A stretch of 64,000 bases of DNA from CAVXZE01 sp963766175. GTDB taxonomy: Bacteria > Myxococcota_A > UBA9160 > UBA6930. The notes below the pieces were generated by a model. The model was not told the origin of the DNA and did not search any database. It worked only from the letters and a program-made list of their open reading frames with translations. Position 1 is the stretch's first letter, and each line of letters begins with the position of its first letter. The translations under genes were made by a program, and so were the position numbers. Of this stretch, positions 19,992 to 28,254 are shown piece by piece. Location of the stretch: positions 1 to 64,000 of the forward strand of contig CAVXZE010000009.1 in assembly GCA_963766175.1 (NCBI GenBank), read 5' to 3'.

Positions 19992-20111
19992 GGGACCCTC
20001 CCGGCGCGCCTTCCCCCCGCCGGCCTTGGACGCAGCAGGAGGGGCGTATTCGACTGCTCCGTTGTACGCGTGAAGGCCCGCGGGGGTTCACGACCTGTGG
20101 AGAAGACGGAA

Positions 20112-20405
20112 TCAAGGCAGCTGGTCCACGTTCTTGCGCATGCGCTCGAAGAGGAGTTTCCAGGAGCCGGTTTCCAACGGGGTTCCATCCGGAGTCCTCG
20201 GCATCGTGGGGTCCACCAAGGCGAGCTCGAAGCGGAGGCCATCGGGAAGGAGGTCGAACGAGGCGTCCTGCGGGGTGATTCGGACGGTGGGACCCGAGCC
20301 CGGCCCCAGCGCCACCCATAGCAGCCCGTAGAGGTCTTCCCCCTGCCAAAGGATCCCCTCGACCGAACGAAGGAACGCGTCACCAGAAATTGCGAGCTTT
20401 GGCAT
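20112..20405 (-). CDS. Small hypothetical protein
   Basis: 97 residues beginning MPKLAISGDAFLRSVEGILW. It is a predominantly beta protein with no recognised motif. A longer reading exists upstream but only translates the tRNA remnant (the well-known ADGTRTR artefact), so I take the internal ATG at 20405. Function unknown. Confidence 0.45.
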   Translation of the reverse strand: MPKLAISGDAFLRSVEGILWQGEDLYGLLWVALGPGSGPTVRITPQDASFDLLPDGLRFELALVDPTMPRTPDGTPLETGSWKLLFERMRKNVDQLP

Positions 20406-20440
20406 CGCCGAAGGTCGGGTTCGAGTCCCGTCTGCCCCGC
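20399..20440 (+). repeat. tRNA 3'-half remnant, tRNA-Asp-like
   Basis: GGTCGGGTTCGAGTCCCGTC followed by TGCCCCG resembles the T arm and 3' acceptor strand of tRNA-Asp, with a 2-base loss in the T stem. No 5' half exists. Probably an old attachment-site scar at the junction of chromosome and island. Confidence 0.4.
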
Positions 20441-20480
20441 TGGACGCAGTGGATCTCAAGGTCGCACGGGAATCACCGGA

Positions 20481-20631
20481 GCCGCGTGCCCACTGCGTGC
20501 CCAAACAAGTGCGTAGCTGCGGCTTGGTGCGGCTCCCTGCGGCTTTCTAGCTGGAATCCTCAGGCTTTCCGGAATCTTTGGGAACGTTGCCAACGTGGAT
20601 GTCGCCGGTTCGAACCCGGTCTCGTGCTCCA
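20481..20631 (+). repeat. Direct repeat 1 ending in tRNA-Gly(GCC) 3' half (att site)
   Basis: 151 bp, matching 25909-26059 with scattered substitutions. The last 49 bases (20583-20631) are the 3' half of tRNA-Gly: anticodon loop TTGCCAA between ACG and CGT, T arm GCCGG-TTCGAAC-CCGGT, acceptor CTCGTGC, U73 and CCA. No D arm or 5' acceptor strand is present, so it is not a functional gene. Confidence 0.8.
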
Positions 20632-20642
20632 GGGTTTTCGTG

Positions 20643-20678
20643 AACGCCCTCGCGGATTTACCGCGGGGGCGTTCCGGT
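20643..20678 (+). terminator. Hairpin just after the tRNA-Gly att site
   Basis: GAACGCCCTCGCGG and CCGCGGGGGCGTTC pair around ATTTA, followed by a T-rich stretch. It may terminate reading into the island. Confidence 0.5.
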
Positions 20679-20834
20679 TTGGTCGTCTTTGGCGTTACGT
20701 GACTTCCCTAGTGCAGGTACAGTCGATTCCCGAGCGGAGACGCGGAGCTAGCCGATCACGTACTGTGGGCACGCCATGGGCACGCAGCTCGGCGGCGCCG
20801 CACTTGTCCGTCCCGAGAACTCCAACCAGTTCCG

Positions 20835-21107
20835 CTAGGCCCGCGAGATCGTCCAGATACCGATCGCTACAAACCCGATCCCGGCGATCCAAGACAAGAC
20901 CTTGGGAGTCACGTACCGGGAACTGATGACGCCGCCGAGCACGCCGAGCGCCGAGGCGAGTACAAGTGCACTCGTGGAAGCAGCGAAGACGGTGAGCTTC
21001 GGATTCTCCGCGTCGGCTGCATAGCGCAGTGTGGCGAGCTGTGTCTTGTCACCCAGCTCCGCTATGAAGATCGTCGCAAATACCGTAACAAAGACCCTGA
21101 GGTGCAT
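20835..21107 (-). CDS. TMEM165/GDT1 (UPF0016) half-size protein
   Basis: 90 residues with three membrane helices and the signature AELGDKTQLATL (about 16-27). The family transports Mn2+ or Ca2+ against H+; full proteins carry two such repeats, and half-size members are thought to pair. Only one copy is present here. It is the most distal gene of the leftward cluster in the tRNA-Gly island. A role in metal homeostasis is inferred from the family. Confidence 0.75.
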   Translation of the reverse strand: MHLRVFVTVFATIFIAELGDKTQLATLRYAADAENPKLTVFAASTSALVLASALGVLGGVISSRYVTPKVLSWIAGIGFVAIGIWTISRA

Positions 21108-21181
21108 TGCTTACCTCGCGTTCTGGGGACAACCCTTCCTCAGCCTAGAAGCTCCAATCAGCACTTGGCCACAGCGCCGCG

Positions 21182-22249
21182 TTACATCGGGTGGTCGATG
21201 CCCTCCGGGAGGAAGCTTTCGAAGGCCACGGCACGTGACCAACCGCTGGTGGCGCGAGCGGAGCCGTCTGCTTCGATCAGCAACCCCTCCACCTGAGACT
21301 GTTTTTCGAGTAGGGCAAGACCCTGTTGTGGCGTGAGAATCAGGAGCGCCTTGCTGAGCGCCTCGGCGAGAGCACCGCTCGGCGCCAGCACCGCGGCCTG
21401 CGCAGAACGAGTCAACGCCCCTCCGGAGCGCGGATCGATCACGTGCCCGTAGTGCCTCCCCGCAATCTCGCTCCACTGGCCGAGGCTCGACGAGACCGAG
21501 AGGCTCTGATTTCGGAGGGTGACCACTCCCGCGAATCCCTCGCCAGCGTCGTTCAATAACACCCGCCAGCCGGAGGCGTCGCCCGGCGCGCTTAAAGCCA
21601 GAACGCTGCTCTGCCCGAAGCTCACAAAGGCCTTCGAGATGCCCCGGGCACGCAACTGCTCCTCCATCCGGTCGAGCGCGTAGCCCTTGGCGATGCCACC
21701 GAGATTCACCGACATCCCCGCCCGCTCGAGCGCGACACTGCCGTCCTTGTCGACCAGGATATTGTCGGAGCCCACGAGAGCCAAGCTCGCGCTTATCTCG
21801 GTCTCTCGCGGCGGCTCGTTCCGGCGTGCCGCCAGCCTCCAGAGGTCGACCAGCGGGCCGACGGTCACGTCGAAGGTTTCGTTCGTGAGCCGCCAATAGG
21901 CTACCGACTCGGTGAGGATGCGCGCGATCTCCGGATCTACTGCCTGTGGGCCATCACCCGAGCGATGGTTCAGCCGGCTGAGGGGGCTCTCCGGCTCGAA
22001 GACCGTGAAGATCCGCTCGCACTCCGTGGCGAGACGGAAGAGCTCCTCCATCGCCGCGGCTGCCTCGGCTTCCGTCGGCGCTGCGACGGTGATCTCGAGG
22101 ACGGTACCCATGACGTAGCGCCCGCTGCTACGCGAAACGGGTACGCGATCCGGAGCGGAGCCGGCGCATCCGACCAGCAGCGGGAGGATCAGCCCTAAGA
22201 CGCCGACTCCCCGCGATAGTTGTTCGACGAACCTCGAAACGATGCCCAT
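21182..22249 (-). CDS. apbE: FAD:protein FMN transferase (ApbE), lipoprotein
   Basis: About 355 residues. A lipoprotein signal ends LLVGC, so the enzyme is membrane-anchored in the periplasm. Hallmarks include the GTVLEITVAAPTEAEAAAAM start, FTVFEPESPLSRLN, VNLGGIAKGYALDR and the Mg/FAD site YGHVIDPRSGG. ApbE attaches FMN to Thr of target proteins; the likely target, an FMN-binding protein, is encoded two genes upstream. The start ATG at 22249 lies within the end of the preceding gene (55-base overlap); longer upstream readings lack a signal peptide. Confidence 0.9.
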   Translation of the reverse strand: MGIVSRFVEQLSRGVGVLGLILPLLVGCAGSAPDRVPVSRSSGRYVMGTVLEITVAAPTEAEAAAAMEELFRLATECERIFTVFEPESPLSRLNHRSGDGPQAVDPEIARILTESVAYWRLTNETFDVTVGPLVDLWRLAARRNEPPRETEISASLALVGSDNILVDKDGSVALERAGMSVNLGGIAKGYALDRMEEQLRARGISKAFVSFGQSSVLALSAPGDASGWRVLLNDAGEGFAGVVTLRNQSLSVSSSLGQWSEIAGRHYGHVIDPRSGGALTRSAQAAVLAPSGALAEALSKALLILTPQQGLALLEKQSQVEGLLIEADGSARATSGWSRAVAFESFLPEGIDHPM

Positions 22250-22701
22250 AGGGAGACCACGATCAGTGCGGCAAGACTTCCCTGCAACATCAGGAAACCG
22301 CCGATCTTGAGGTAGGCGAAGAGAGGATGTCCGAACCGCACAAGCCAGCTCGCTCCCTCGTCGAGAAGCGCAGCCGCGAAGGGCAATGCGATCAGCCACG
22401 CCTTCACTCCGTTTCGCACCGGCACGAACAGCATCAGGTGAGTGAGCACGAGGAGAAGCATCCCCATGGCGAAGAGATGGAAGTGGGAGACCTCGAGAAG
22501 CCCCTGGTAACTACGCGGCTGCAGGAATCTCTCCTCCGAGCCCAAGTAGTACTCGACGACGGAAGTGTAGGTCAGGCTCATCTTGTTGAAGTAAAGCAGC
22601 GTGTTCGTGAGCCAGAGTCCCGCAACGTACAAGACGTACAGGACCACGATGGTCTGCAGTAGCCGGTTCCGACTCCAATCTCCGGTGACGACGAAGCGCA
22701 T
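22195..22701 (-). CDS. Four-helix membrane protein of flavin cluster
   Basis: 168 residues with four hydrophobic helices (about 14-32, 74-92, 100-118, 130-152). The segment EVSHFHLFAMGMLLLVLTHL holds two His that could bind heme. It lies between FMN-binding protein and ApbE genes. Such proteins recur in flavin-based extracytoplasmic electron-transfer clusters and may pass electrons through the membrane. No named family is recognised. Confidence 0.7.
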   Translation of the reverse strand: MRFVVTGDWSRNRLLQTIVVLYVLYVAGLWLTNTLLYFNKMSLTYTSVVEYYLGSEERFLQPRSYQGLLEVSHFHLFAMGMLLLVLTHLMLFVPVRNGVKAWLIALPFAAALLDEGASWLVRFGHPLFAYLKIGGFLMLQGSLAALIVVSLWASFRGSSNNYRGESAS

Positions 22702-22704
22702 GCT

Positions 22705-23280
22705 CTAGCGACCGCCCTGGCCGATCTGGAACTCGCCCTGCTTCGCCTTGACGACGACCTCGAAGATCGCGAGGGACCTGCGGACGCCGTCCGTCACCGC
22801 GCGGGCCGAGAGGGTCGAGCCCGCGATGCCGTGGATCTCTCCGCCGAGGCGTAGCTTGGGGTCGAGCACCCTGTGGTCGAACTGCGCCAGCCAGCCGTTG
22901 GTCGGGAGGTACTCCTCAGGCTCATAAAAAGCCAGTACCCGGAGTGATTCGATTTCTCCCTTCGGCGAGAGCACGAGCAGGAAGGCCTCGGGAAGCGTCC
23001 TCACCGTATGGATGTCGATGAACGCGTATCCAACGATCTCGTCGTCCTTTACGCCCGTGTAGACGGTGATGAGCCTCGTCTCGAGCCTCGCCTTCGCGAG
23101 GGATTCGATCGCGGCCGCCTGCTCATCGCTCAGGACGACGGTCCGGCTCTCCACCCGGTCGGCGTCCGGAAAGGCCGAATCGAGGGCCTCCGACTTGCTG
23201 TAGTAGACCTTCGCTTCGGCCGCGAAGGGTACGGCGCCGAGGCAGAGAGCCATTGCAAGAGTCAGGAGACTAGAACGCAA
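22705..23280 (-). CDS. Periplasmic FMN-binding domain protein
   Basis: 191 residues from a TTG (23280) that overlaps the end of the porin gene; it gives a clean signal peptide ending FAAEA. The FMN-binding domain contains GEIHGIAGSTLSARAVTDGV (about 148-167), which corresponds to the S/T-G-A-T flavinylation site, with Thr as the attachment residue. ApbE in the same operon would add FMN. It probably acts as a periplasmic electron carrier. Confidence 0.85.
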   Translation of the reverse strand: MRSSLLTLAMALCLGAVPFAAEAKVYYSKSEALDSAFPDADRVESRTVVLSDEQAAAIESLAKARLETRLITVYTGVKDDEIVGYAFIDIHTVRTLPEAFLLVLSPKGEIESLRVLAFYEPEEYLPTNGWLAQFDHRVLDPKLRLGGEIHGIAGSTLSARAVTDGVRRSLAIFEVVVKAKQGEFQIGQGGR

Positions 23281-24634
23281 ATCCCATCCCAATCGAGAGC
23301 TCGTCAGGACGCTCCTCGCCGCGGGTGTCGAAGTTCCGGTACTCAAGCTTGAGCACCACGTTGGGATGAGGCTTGAAGCTAATGCCCGGCGTGTAGAGCC
23401 AGTAGGAGTTCCGTCGGTTCGGCGAAAAACCGGAGGGCACCCCGTACTGGGTGTCCACGTATTCCACGCGCAGGAACGGAGTCAGGCGCTTCTCGGAGTT
23501 GTCAAAGAGCATTGGCCAGATGTCGTACGCAACCTCCGCGTAGCCACCCAGCATCTTGTCGGCGATCGGACGATTGCTGGGGCGGCCCAGAGCCAGGTTC
23601 AGGTCTCGCGCGTCGGAGAGACTGGACATCGCGAAGAGTCCCCGGGCCTCCAGGGGACCTCGCCGATACTGGCCGTGGACTTCGAAGATGGTGAGGTTGG
23701 AGTCCGGGAGGTCGACGCCGTCCAGCTCCTGGTTCTGGCCAGAGCCGCCCCGGTAGAACGAACCCCCGAGAAGCAGCTCCGGGGTTGGTGTCCAGTCCAG
23801 CCGGGCGACGAATGCCAGATCCTCGGCGAGGGCGCGATTGCCGTCCTGGCGGCCACCTCGAACTCCCGCATCGCTGAAACCTCTCGCGTTGAATCCGGTC
23901 ACCACGTAGGCCCGGTACTCGAGGGTTTCGGTCAGACGGCCGAAGATCCCGGCGCCGTTTTCCCTCCAAGTGCTCGGGATGATCCGCAGCTCGGTCTCGG
24001 GCCGCTGCACCCCGTTGAAGAAGGGCGGCTCGTGGATCTCGTTGACGAATCCCATCGGAAGCAGGAGCAGCCCGGCCCGGGCGTTGAGCTTCTGCTTCCA
24101 GAGAAAGTCCAGAGCAGCGAACTCCACGGAGACGCTACCCGATCCGCCACTTGCGCTCGCGCTTCCCGTCTTCGCGTGCTCGAACTCGATCTCGGAGTTG
24201 AAGATGATGCGGTCCGTGAACTTGTAGCCCAGGTAAACGACGAGTCGGAGGAAGTCCGCGCGGTCGAGCTGTCGGTCTGAGATCGAAAGGCCGCCGACAC
24301 TGTCACTTCCCGAACCGGCGTCGCCGATGAAACTTCGGTAGAAGGCCTCGCCGTAGCCGCCAATCGAGAGACCCCGCTCAACTCCGTAGATCTTGGAGGC
24401 CGCTGGTCCGAAGCCGTAGACGCTCTTCAGCTCAGGCTCGTCGGGAACCGCCACCTGGGTGCGGACTCGCGCCAGCTCCTCGACCACCGTGTCGAGCTTC
24501 TGTTCGAGCGCCTCGATCCGGTCATCGCGCGCAAGGATTTGATCTTCCAACTCTTGCGCAGACTCGGCGTAGGCATTCCCACCAAGCGCCAGTGCCGCGA
24601 TCACGGCACTCGCCAGTCGAGCTCCTCCGGCCAC
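23270..24634 (-). CDS. Outer-membrane porin with N-terminal coiled coil
   Basis: 454 residues. The GTG start at 24634 is chosen because GAGG precedes it and a signal peptide (ending NAYA) follows. A coiled coil (about 25-60, SAQELEDQILARDDRIEALE) leads into a long beta-barrel with alternating aromatic strands and a C-terminal Phe (SIGMGFAF). The barrel resembles porins of the phosphate-selective or alginate type. First gene of a porin/FMN-protein/membrane protein/ApbE operon, so it may let redox substrates or metal through the outer membrane. Confidence 0.8.
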   Translation of the reverse strand: MAGGARLASAVIAALALGGNAYAESAQELEDQILARDDRIEALEQKLDTVVEELARVRTQVAVPDEPELKSVYGFGPAASKIYGVERGLSIGGYGEAFYRSFIGDAGSGSDSVGGLSISDRQLDRADFLRLVVYLGYKFTDRIIFNSEIEFEHAKTGSASASGGSGSVSVEFAALDFLWKQKLNARAGLLLLPMGFVNEIHEPPFFNGVQRPETELRIIPSTWRENGAGIFGRLTETLEYRAYVVTGFNARGFSDAGVRGGRQDGNRALAEDLAFVARLDWTPTPELLLGGSFYRGGSGQNQELDGVDLPDSNLTIFEVHGQYRRGPLEARGLFAMSSLSDARDLNLALGRPSNRPIADKMLGGYAEVAYDIWPMLFDNSEKRLTPFLRVEYVDTQYGVPSGFSPNRRNSYWLYTPGISFKPHPNVVLKLEYRNFDTRGEERPDELSIGMGFAF

Positions 24635-24713
24635 CTCGTCCTCCTTGTTCGCGTACGAACGTGGGACTCGGGGCTCACGGCCGCTGGTCTCTGGATTGCT
24701 TGTCGAAGAGTGA

Positions 24714-24854
24714 TCATCTGTGCTCCGCGTGGGGGCTGGTACCCTGCGGCACGGGAGCCTCCAGCGGTTGGACATGCTCCTGCAGCGGAACCAGCAGCGT
24801 GCGCTTGCAGCGCCGGCACTTGAGTTCCACACCGGCAGCGACGATTCGTGCCAT
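24714..24854 (-). CDS. Small zinc-ribbon protein, Com-like
   Basis: 46 residues with ELKCRRCKRTLLVPL, a short CxxC knuckle like that of phage Com regulators; the second metal pair is missing or lies outside. It sits just upstream of the porin operon. Coding status is uncertain because of its size. Confidence 0.35.
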   Translation of the reverse strand: MARIVAAGVELKCRRCKRTLLVPLQEHVQPLEAPVPQGTSPHAEHR

Positions 24855-25165
24855 CAAGCACCCGCAGAGGCAGCGGCAGTCCGCGGAGGGGGTGCAGGCG
24901 TTACGGGTGGCTCGGGCAGGGCAGGGCATAGAGATGCTCGTATTGAAAACGAATGTCGATACCGGTCAAGCGCGAACATTACTCCGACAGGGACCGAAGC
25001 GTCAAGCCTTCCCCGGGGGATTAACGCGGGCGTTCCCGAGACGAGACCGATCCGCTCGCCGCCGATATCCACCCGGCCGCCGCAGGAACCGCACGGGCAT
25101 CGAGGAAAGCCACGCGCTCTTGGTCGACCGGTACATCCTACTTGCCCAGTCGAGGAGGGCTTTCT
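24855..25165. other. Intergenic stretch between porin operon and VapBC
   Basis: About 310 bases. No convincing gene. It holds the promoters for the leftward flavin operon and the rightward toxin-antitoxin pair; I do not see a strong canonical box for the former. Confidence 0.4.
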
Positions 25166-25205
25166 GTAAGAACTTACATAAATATGATCGATATGATAAA
25201 GGTAA
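25166..25205 (+). promoter_or_regulatory. Operator/promoter of VapBC pair
   Basis: Inverted repeat GTAAG-AA-CTTAC (25166-25177) is followed by the AT-rich ATGATCGATATGAT and GGTAAG before the ATG at 25209. AbrB-type antitoxins usually bind such palindromes and repress their own operon. Confidence 0.5.
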
Positions 25206-25208
25206 GTC

Positions 25209-25418
25209 ATGAACACGGTCACCCTGTCGAGCAAGTACCAGCTGGTCATCCCGCGCGAGGTCCGGAAACGCCTCGATCTGGAGCCCGGGGCGAAGCTCAC
25301 CGTGATCGAGAAGGGCGGCATCCTTTACCTGGTGCCCGAGCGGCCTCTGGCCGAGCTGCGTGGCGTGGCTCGCGGGACGCGGCGCAAGGGCCTTCGAGAC
25401 AAGAAGGACCGGCTTTGA
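25209..25418 (+). CDS. vapB: AbrB/MazE-type antitoxin (VapB)
   Basis: 69 residues. Swapped-hairpin AbrB DNA-binding domain: VTLSSKYQLVIPREVRKRLD, then LEPGAKLTVIEKGG. The C-terminal tail, rich in Arg/Lys, would bind the toxin. It overlaps the toxin gene by 4 bases (TTGA). Located next to the right-hand tRNA-Gly repeat, where it may stabilise the island. Confidence 0.85.
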   Translation: MNTVTLSSKYQLVIPREVRKRLDLEPGAKLTVIEKGGILYLVPERPLAELRGVARGTRRKGLRDKKDRL

Positions 25419-25783
25419 TCCTGGTCGACTCGAGCGGCTGGATCGAATACCTCGCTGCCCGTCCCAAGGCAGACGAGTTCGCGCGCTACATCCAGGGCAA
25501 CGAGCCGCTCGTGACGAGCGCGATCCAGGTCTACGAGATCTACAAGGTCGTTCGCCGCGACATCAGTGAGGAGCGCGCAATCGAGTCCGTCTCGGCGCTG
25601 CGCGCCACCACCGTGGTGCCGCTCGACGAGAGCCTGGCTCTCGAGGCTGCGGACATCTCGCTCGAGCATGGACTCGCGATGGCCGATGCCATCATCTTCG
25701 CGACGGCGGCGAAGCATCGCGCTGACATCGTCACTGCAGACGCCGACTTCGAAGGGCTTCCGGGGGTGACGCTCATCCGCTGA
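25415..25783 (+). CDS. vapC: PIN-domain toxin (VapC)
   Basis: 122 residues from TTG overlapping the antitoxin stop. The PIN fold has the four acidic positions of the family: VDSSGWIEYL (Asp4), VYEIYK (Glu), MADAIIFATA (Asp) and TADADFEG (Asp). Members are Mg-dependent endoribonucleases that cut tRNA or rRNA when not bound by antitoxin. The pair is intact and close to the att repeat. Confidence 0.85.
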   Translation: MILVDSSGWIEYLAARPKADEFARYIQGNEPLVTSAIQVYEIYKVVRRDISEERAIESVSALRATTVVPLDESLALEAADISLEHGLAMADAIIFATAAKHRADIVTADADFEGLPGVTLIR

Positions 25784-25908
25784 GCGATTCGGCTGCTTAC
25801 GCCTCTCGACGCCGACTGTCCGAAGTCAACGGCGCGGAAGGGATTGCCGCGGGGTGGCGGCGAGTTCCGAGGAAGAAGCGCGGGCCGAGTCCTTGTGCAG
25901 CCGGCCTG

Positions 25909-26059
25909 ACCGCGTGCCCAGTGCGTGCCCCACCAGGCACGGAGCTGCGGCTTGGTGCGGCTCCTTGCGGCTTCCTAGCTGGAATCCTCAGGTTTTTCGG
26001 GGTCTTCACGAACGTTGCCAACGTGGATGTCGCCGGTTCGAACCCGGTCTCGTGCTCCA
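25909..26059 (+). repeat. Direct repeat 2 ending in tRNA-Gly(GCC) 3' half (att site)
   Basis: Second copy of the 151-bp repeat; the tRNA-derived end is 26011-26059, identical over TTGCCAA and the T arm. With 20481-20631 it bounds a 5.43-kb unit. A tyrosine integrase remnant begins 24 bases further on, the normal position for an integrase next to its att site. Confidence 0.8.
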
Positions 26060-26082
26060 GGTTTTCCCAGCCCTGTCGCAAC

Positions 26083-26710
26083 TTAGCTCGGCGGGGCTTT
26101 TGCTTCTCGAGGGCCAGGTCGGGCGTGCGTGCCTTTGCGTGCCCAAGAGACCTCAGTTCTCACCGCGCCGTCGAAGCCGAAGATCGTCGCGAGACGCTGC
26201 CTCTCCTCTTCCTCCGGCCAGATCGTCGGGTCGATGAACGAGTCGCAAACGTCGTTGACGATCCGGGTGGTGGTGTGTCCAACATGCGCCGCTACCTGCT
26301 TGGGATTCAGGCCACAGATGAGCGCGCTCGTGATCCAGGTCCGCCGAAGAGCCTTCTGCGCGTTGCCCACGCGAAGCTTGACGCCACTCTTCTCGAGCAG
26401 CCGGTGCCAGCCGCGGTTGAACCAGTCCGAATAGCTGAGGTGGTCTCCCCGACTGTTCGGGAAGACCCAGCCCTGGGGCCATCGCGTGCACGAGCGCTGG
26501 CGCTGGCGGAGGAGAAGCTCTGCCAGCGGCGGTCGGACAGGAATCGACCACGTCTCGCCCATCTTGGGTGGCGGGGCGTCTTCGAGATCGTCGATGTCTA
26601 GCCTCGCGTACTTCGGGAGGGCACGGAGGATGTGGATGCGCGATCCCGATCTCTGAGACGTCGGGCCAGGTCAGCGCGCATACCTCGACCCTACCGGGAC
26701 GGCCAGAGCC
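26083..26710 (-). pseudogene. Tyrosine recombinase (phage integrase), C-terminal remnant
   Basis: Only the C-terminal catalytic half remains. EVCALTWPDVSEIG near 26690 is followed, after a one-base shift near 26645, by RIHILRALPKYARLDIDDL and the intact stretch QKALRRTWITSALICGL...AAHVGHTTTRIV. The Arg and GH boxes are visible, but the tyrosine position reads NDVCDSF (Cys) and the first His/Arg box has Lys. N-terminal arm-binding domains are missing. Inactive. Its position next to the tRNA-Gly repeat identifies it as the former integrase of this island. Confidence 0.75.
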
Positions 26711-26832
26711 GATTGAAGCTGAGTTGGTGGATGGATCCTTCAGGGACGTTGAGCCAATCGAGCCCCGGTGGTAAGGAGACGTATCTCCCGTCATTGCAGT
26801 CACCTTGGTGGGTGGCCTGGGCTGGATTGGGC

Positions 26833-26861
26833 TTGACAGCGCGGAGCCACCTCGAAAAGAT
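26833..26861 (+). promoter_or_regulatory. Putative promoter of HEAT/SNF2/SWIM operon
   Basis: TTGACA (26833-26838), a 17-base spacer and AAAGAT (26856-26861), just before the HEAT gene. The -35 is perfect, the -10 weak. Confidence 0.45.
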
Positions 26862-26869
26862 GGCAGAAC

Positions 26870-27712
26870 ATGGGAGACCGAAGCATGGACCTGAAGACCC
26901 TGATGGACATTCCGCCTTGGGAGTGGCCCGAAGACACCGGCAAGATGTTCCTCGGGATTCTTGGGGATGACCAGGCCGACGAATCCGACCGGCTCCTCGT
27001 GGCGGAGCTGGCTGGTGACTTCACCGTCATCGATGACGAACTCGCCGAGGCGTTGCTCTCGATGGTTCGCAGTGGCGACGAAACAGAAGAGATCCGAGGC
27101 AAGGCCTCGATCTCTCTCGGTCCGGCCATCGAGCACGCAGCTACGATGGGCTTCGAGGACGCTGACGATATACTGCTTTCCGAAGGAGTATTCCTCGAGG
27201 TACAGCAGTCCCTTCGAGAGCTCTTTCTCGACGCCGATGTTCCACAGGACGTGCGGCGACGGATCCTGGAGGCCTCCGTGCGTGCCCCACAGGATTGGCA
27301 TCGAGATGCCATCCGCGCGGCGTATTCCAGCGACGACGAAGGCTGGAAGCTCACCTCGGTCTTCTGCATGCAATTCGTCAGCGGATTCGATGACCAGATT
27401 CTCGAAGCGCTGGACAGCAACGACGCGGGGATTCAATACCAGGCAGTCTGCGCGGCAGGCGATTGGGAGATCGAGGCAGCTTGGCCTCACATCGCCGCAC
27501 TCGTGACCTGGGACGAAATCGATAAACCCCTGCTGCTCGCCGTGATCGAAGCCGTGGCCAGCATCCGCCCAGACGAGGCACCAGGGATCCTCGGTGCTCT
27601 CGCCGACTCCGATGACGAGGAGATCGTCGAGGCGGTCTTCGAAGCCTTGGCCATGGCAGAGGGGTCCACGGAAGACGAAGATGATGATGAAGAATCTGAC
27701 GAGTATTTCTGA
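26870..27712 (+). CDS. HEAT-repeat protein with acidic tail
   Basis: 280 residues (or 275 from ATG 26885). Successive helical pairs between about 30 and 255, for example ILEASVRAPQDWHRDAIRAA and ALADSDDEEIVEAVFEALA, fit HEAT repeats. The last 20 residues are almost all Asp/Glu. No catalytic motif is seen; a scaffold role is likely. It heads a four-gene series with a conserved small protein, an SNF2 helicase and a SWIM-finger protein. Confidence 0.65.
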   Translation: MGDRSMDLKTLMDIPPWEWPEDTGKMFLGILGDDQADESDRLLVAELAGDFTVIDDELAEALLSMVRSGDETEEIRGKASISLGPAIEHAATMGFEDADDILLSEGVFLEVQQSLRELFLDADVPQDVRRRILEASVRAPQDWHRDAIRAAYSSDDEGWKLTSVFCMQFVSGFDDQILEALDSNDAGIQYQAVCAAGDWEIEAAWPHIAALVTWDEIDKPLLLAVIEAVASIRPDEAPGILGALADSDDEEIVEAVFEALAMAEGSTEDEDDDEESDEYF

Positions 27713-27742
27713 CGAAAGCGCTGCCCACGCAAGGCGGATCGA

Positions 27743-28081
27743 GTGCCCAAGAGGAAGAAGCCGAACCCGACGATGCAGGCCTGGATCGACGCCCGCAAGC
27801 GGCACCACCTGTCTCATGTCCAGGTCCAGATGGCTCGCGAGCTGGGGATGAATCCCAAGAAGCTCGGCAAGAGGGACAACCAGGACCAGGAGCCGTGGAA
27901 GATGCCTTGCGGGCCGCACATCGAGCATCTCTACAGCAAGCGGTTCGGCAGGGAACGCCCGGATGTGGTTCTGTCCATCGAGGAAAAGGTCCGCCGCGAC
28001 GAGGAGAAGAAGGCGCGGAGGCGCGAGGCGAAGCTGCAGGCCCGGCGGGTCGAGAAGGTCGAAGAGGAGAGACCCAGTTGA
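27743..28081 (+). CDS. Conserved small hypothetical protein
   Basis: 112 residues, basic. The N-terminal part, MQAWIDARKRHHLSHVQVQM and MNPKKLGK, recurs in short bacterial proteins of unknown function. The C-terminal 40 residues are a charged helix. It starts 30 bases after the HEAT protein and probably belongs to the same transcript. Confidence 0.6.
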   Translation: MPKRKKPNPTMQAWIDARKRHHLSHVQVQMARELGMNPKKLGKRDNQDQEPWKMPCGPHIEHLYSKRFGRERPDVVLSIEEKVRRDEEKKARRREAKLQARRVEKVEEERPS

Positions 28082-28254
28082 CGTTCTCGTCTCTGCGAAT
28101 CGGATCCGAAGAGCGAATGATCGAAGCGGTCGGGTCGCTTGGCCCACAGACTCCCTCCTGCCGCGCCGTTCCTCTGGGCTTCTGGGTGCGAACGCGAAGC
28201 ACCGCCGGTGCAGGCGGGGGACGGTCGTAGCGGCAGGATGCGCCGGGGAGGGCG

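Noticed and set aside
17140..20349. PBP gene beginning as far left as 20349 on the minus strand
   Set aside because: The upstream extension lacks domains and overlaps a separate coupled gene; the ATG at 19410 starts right before the membrane helix.
25797..26081. ORF with peptide GFEPATSTL and similar ones at tRNA fragments
   Set aside because: These are the known artefacts of translating the reverse strand of tRNA 3' ends, not proteins.
26153..28147. Long minus-strand reading frame of more than 600 codons opposite the HEAT and small-protein genes
   Set aside because: Shadow of real plus-strand genes; only its last part coincides with integrase sequence, in a broken frame. No domain in the rest.
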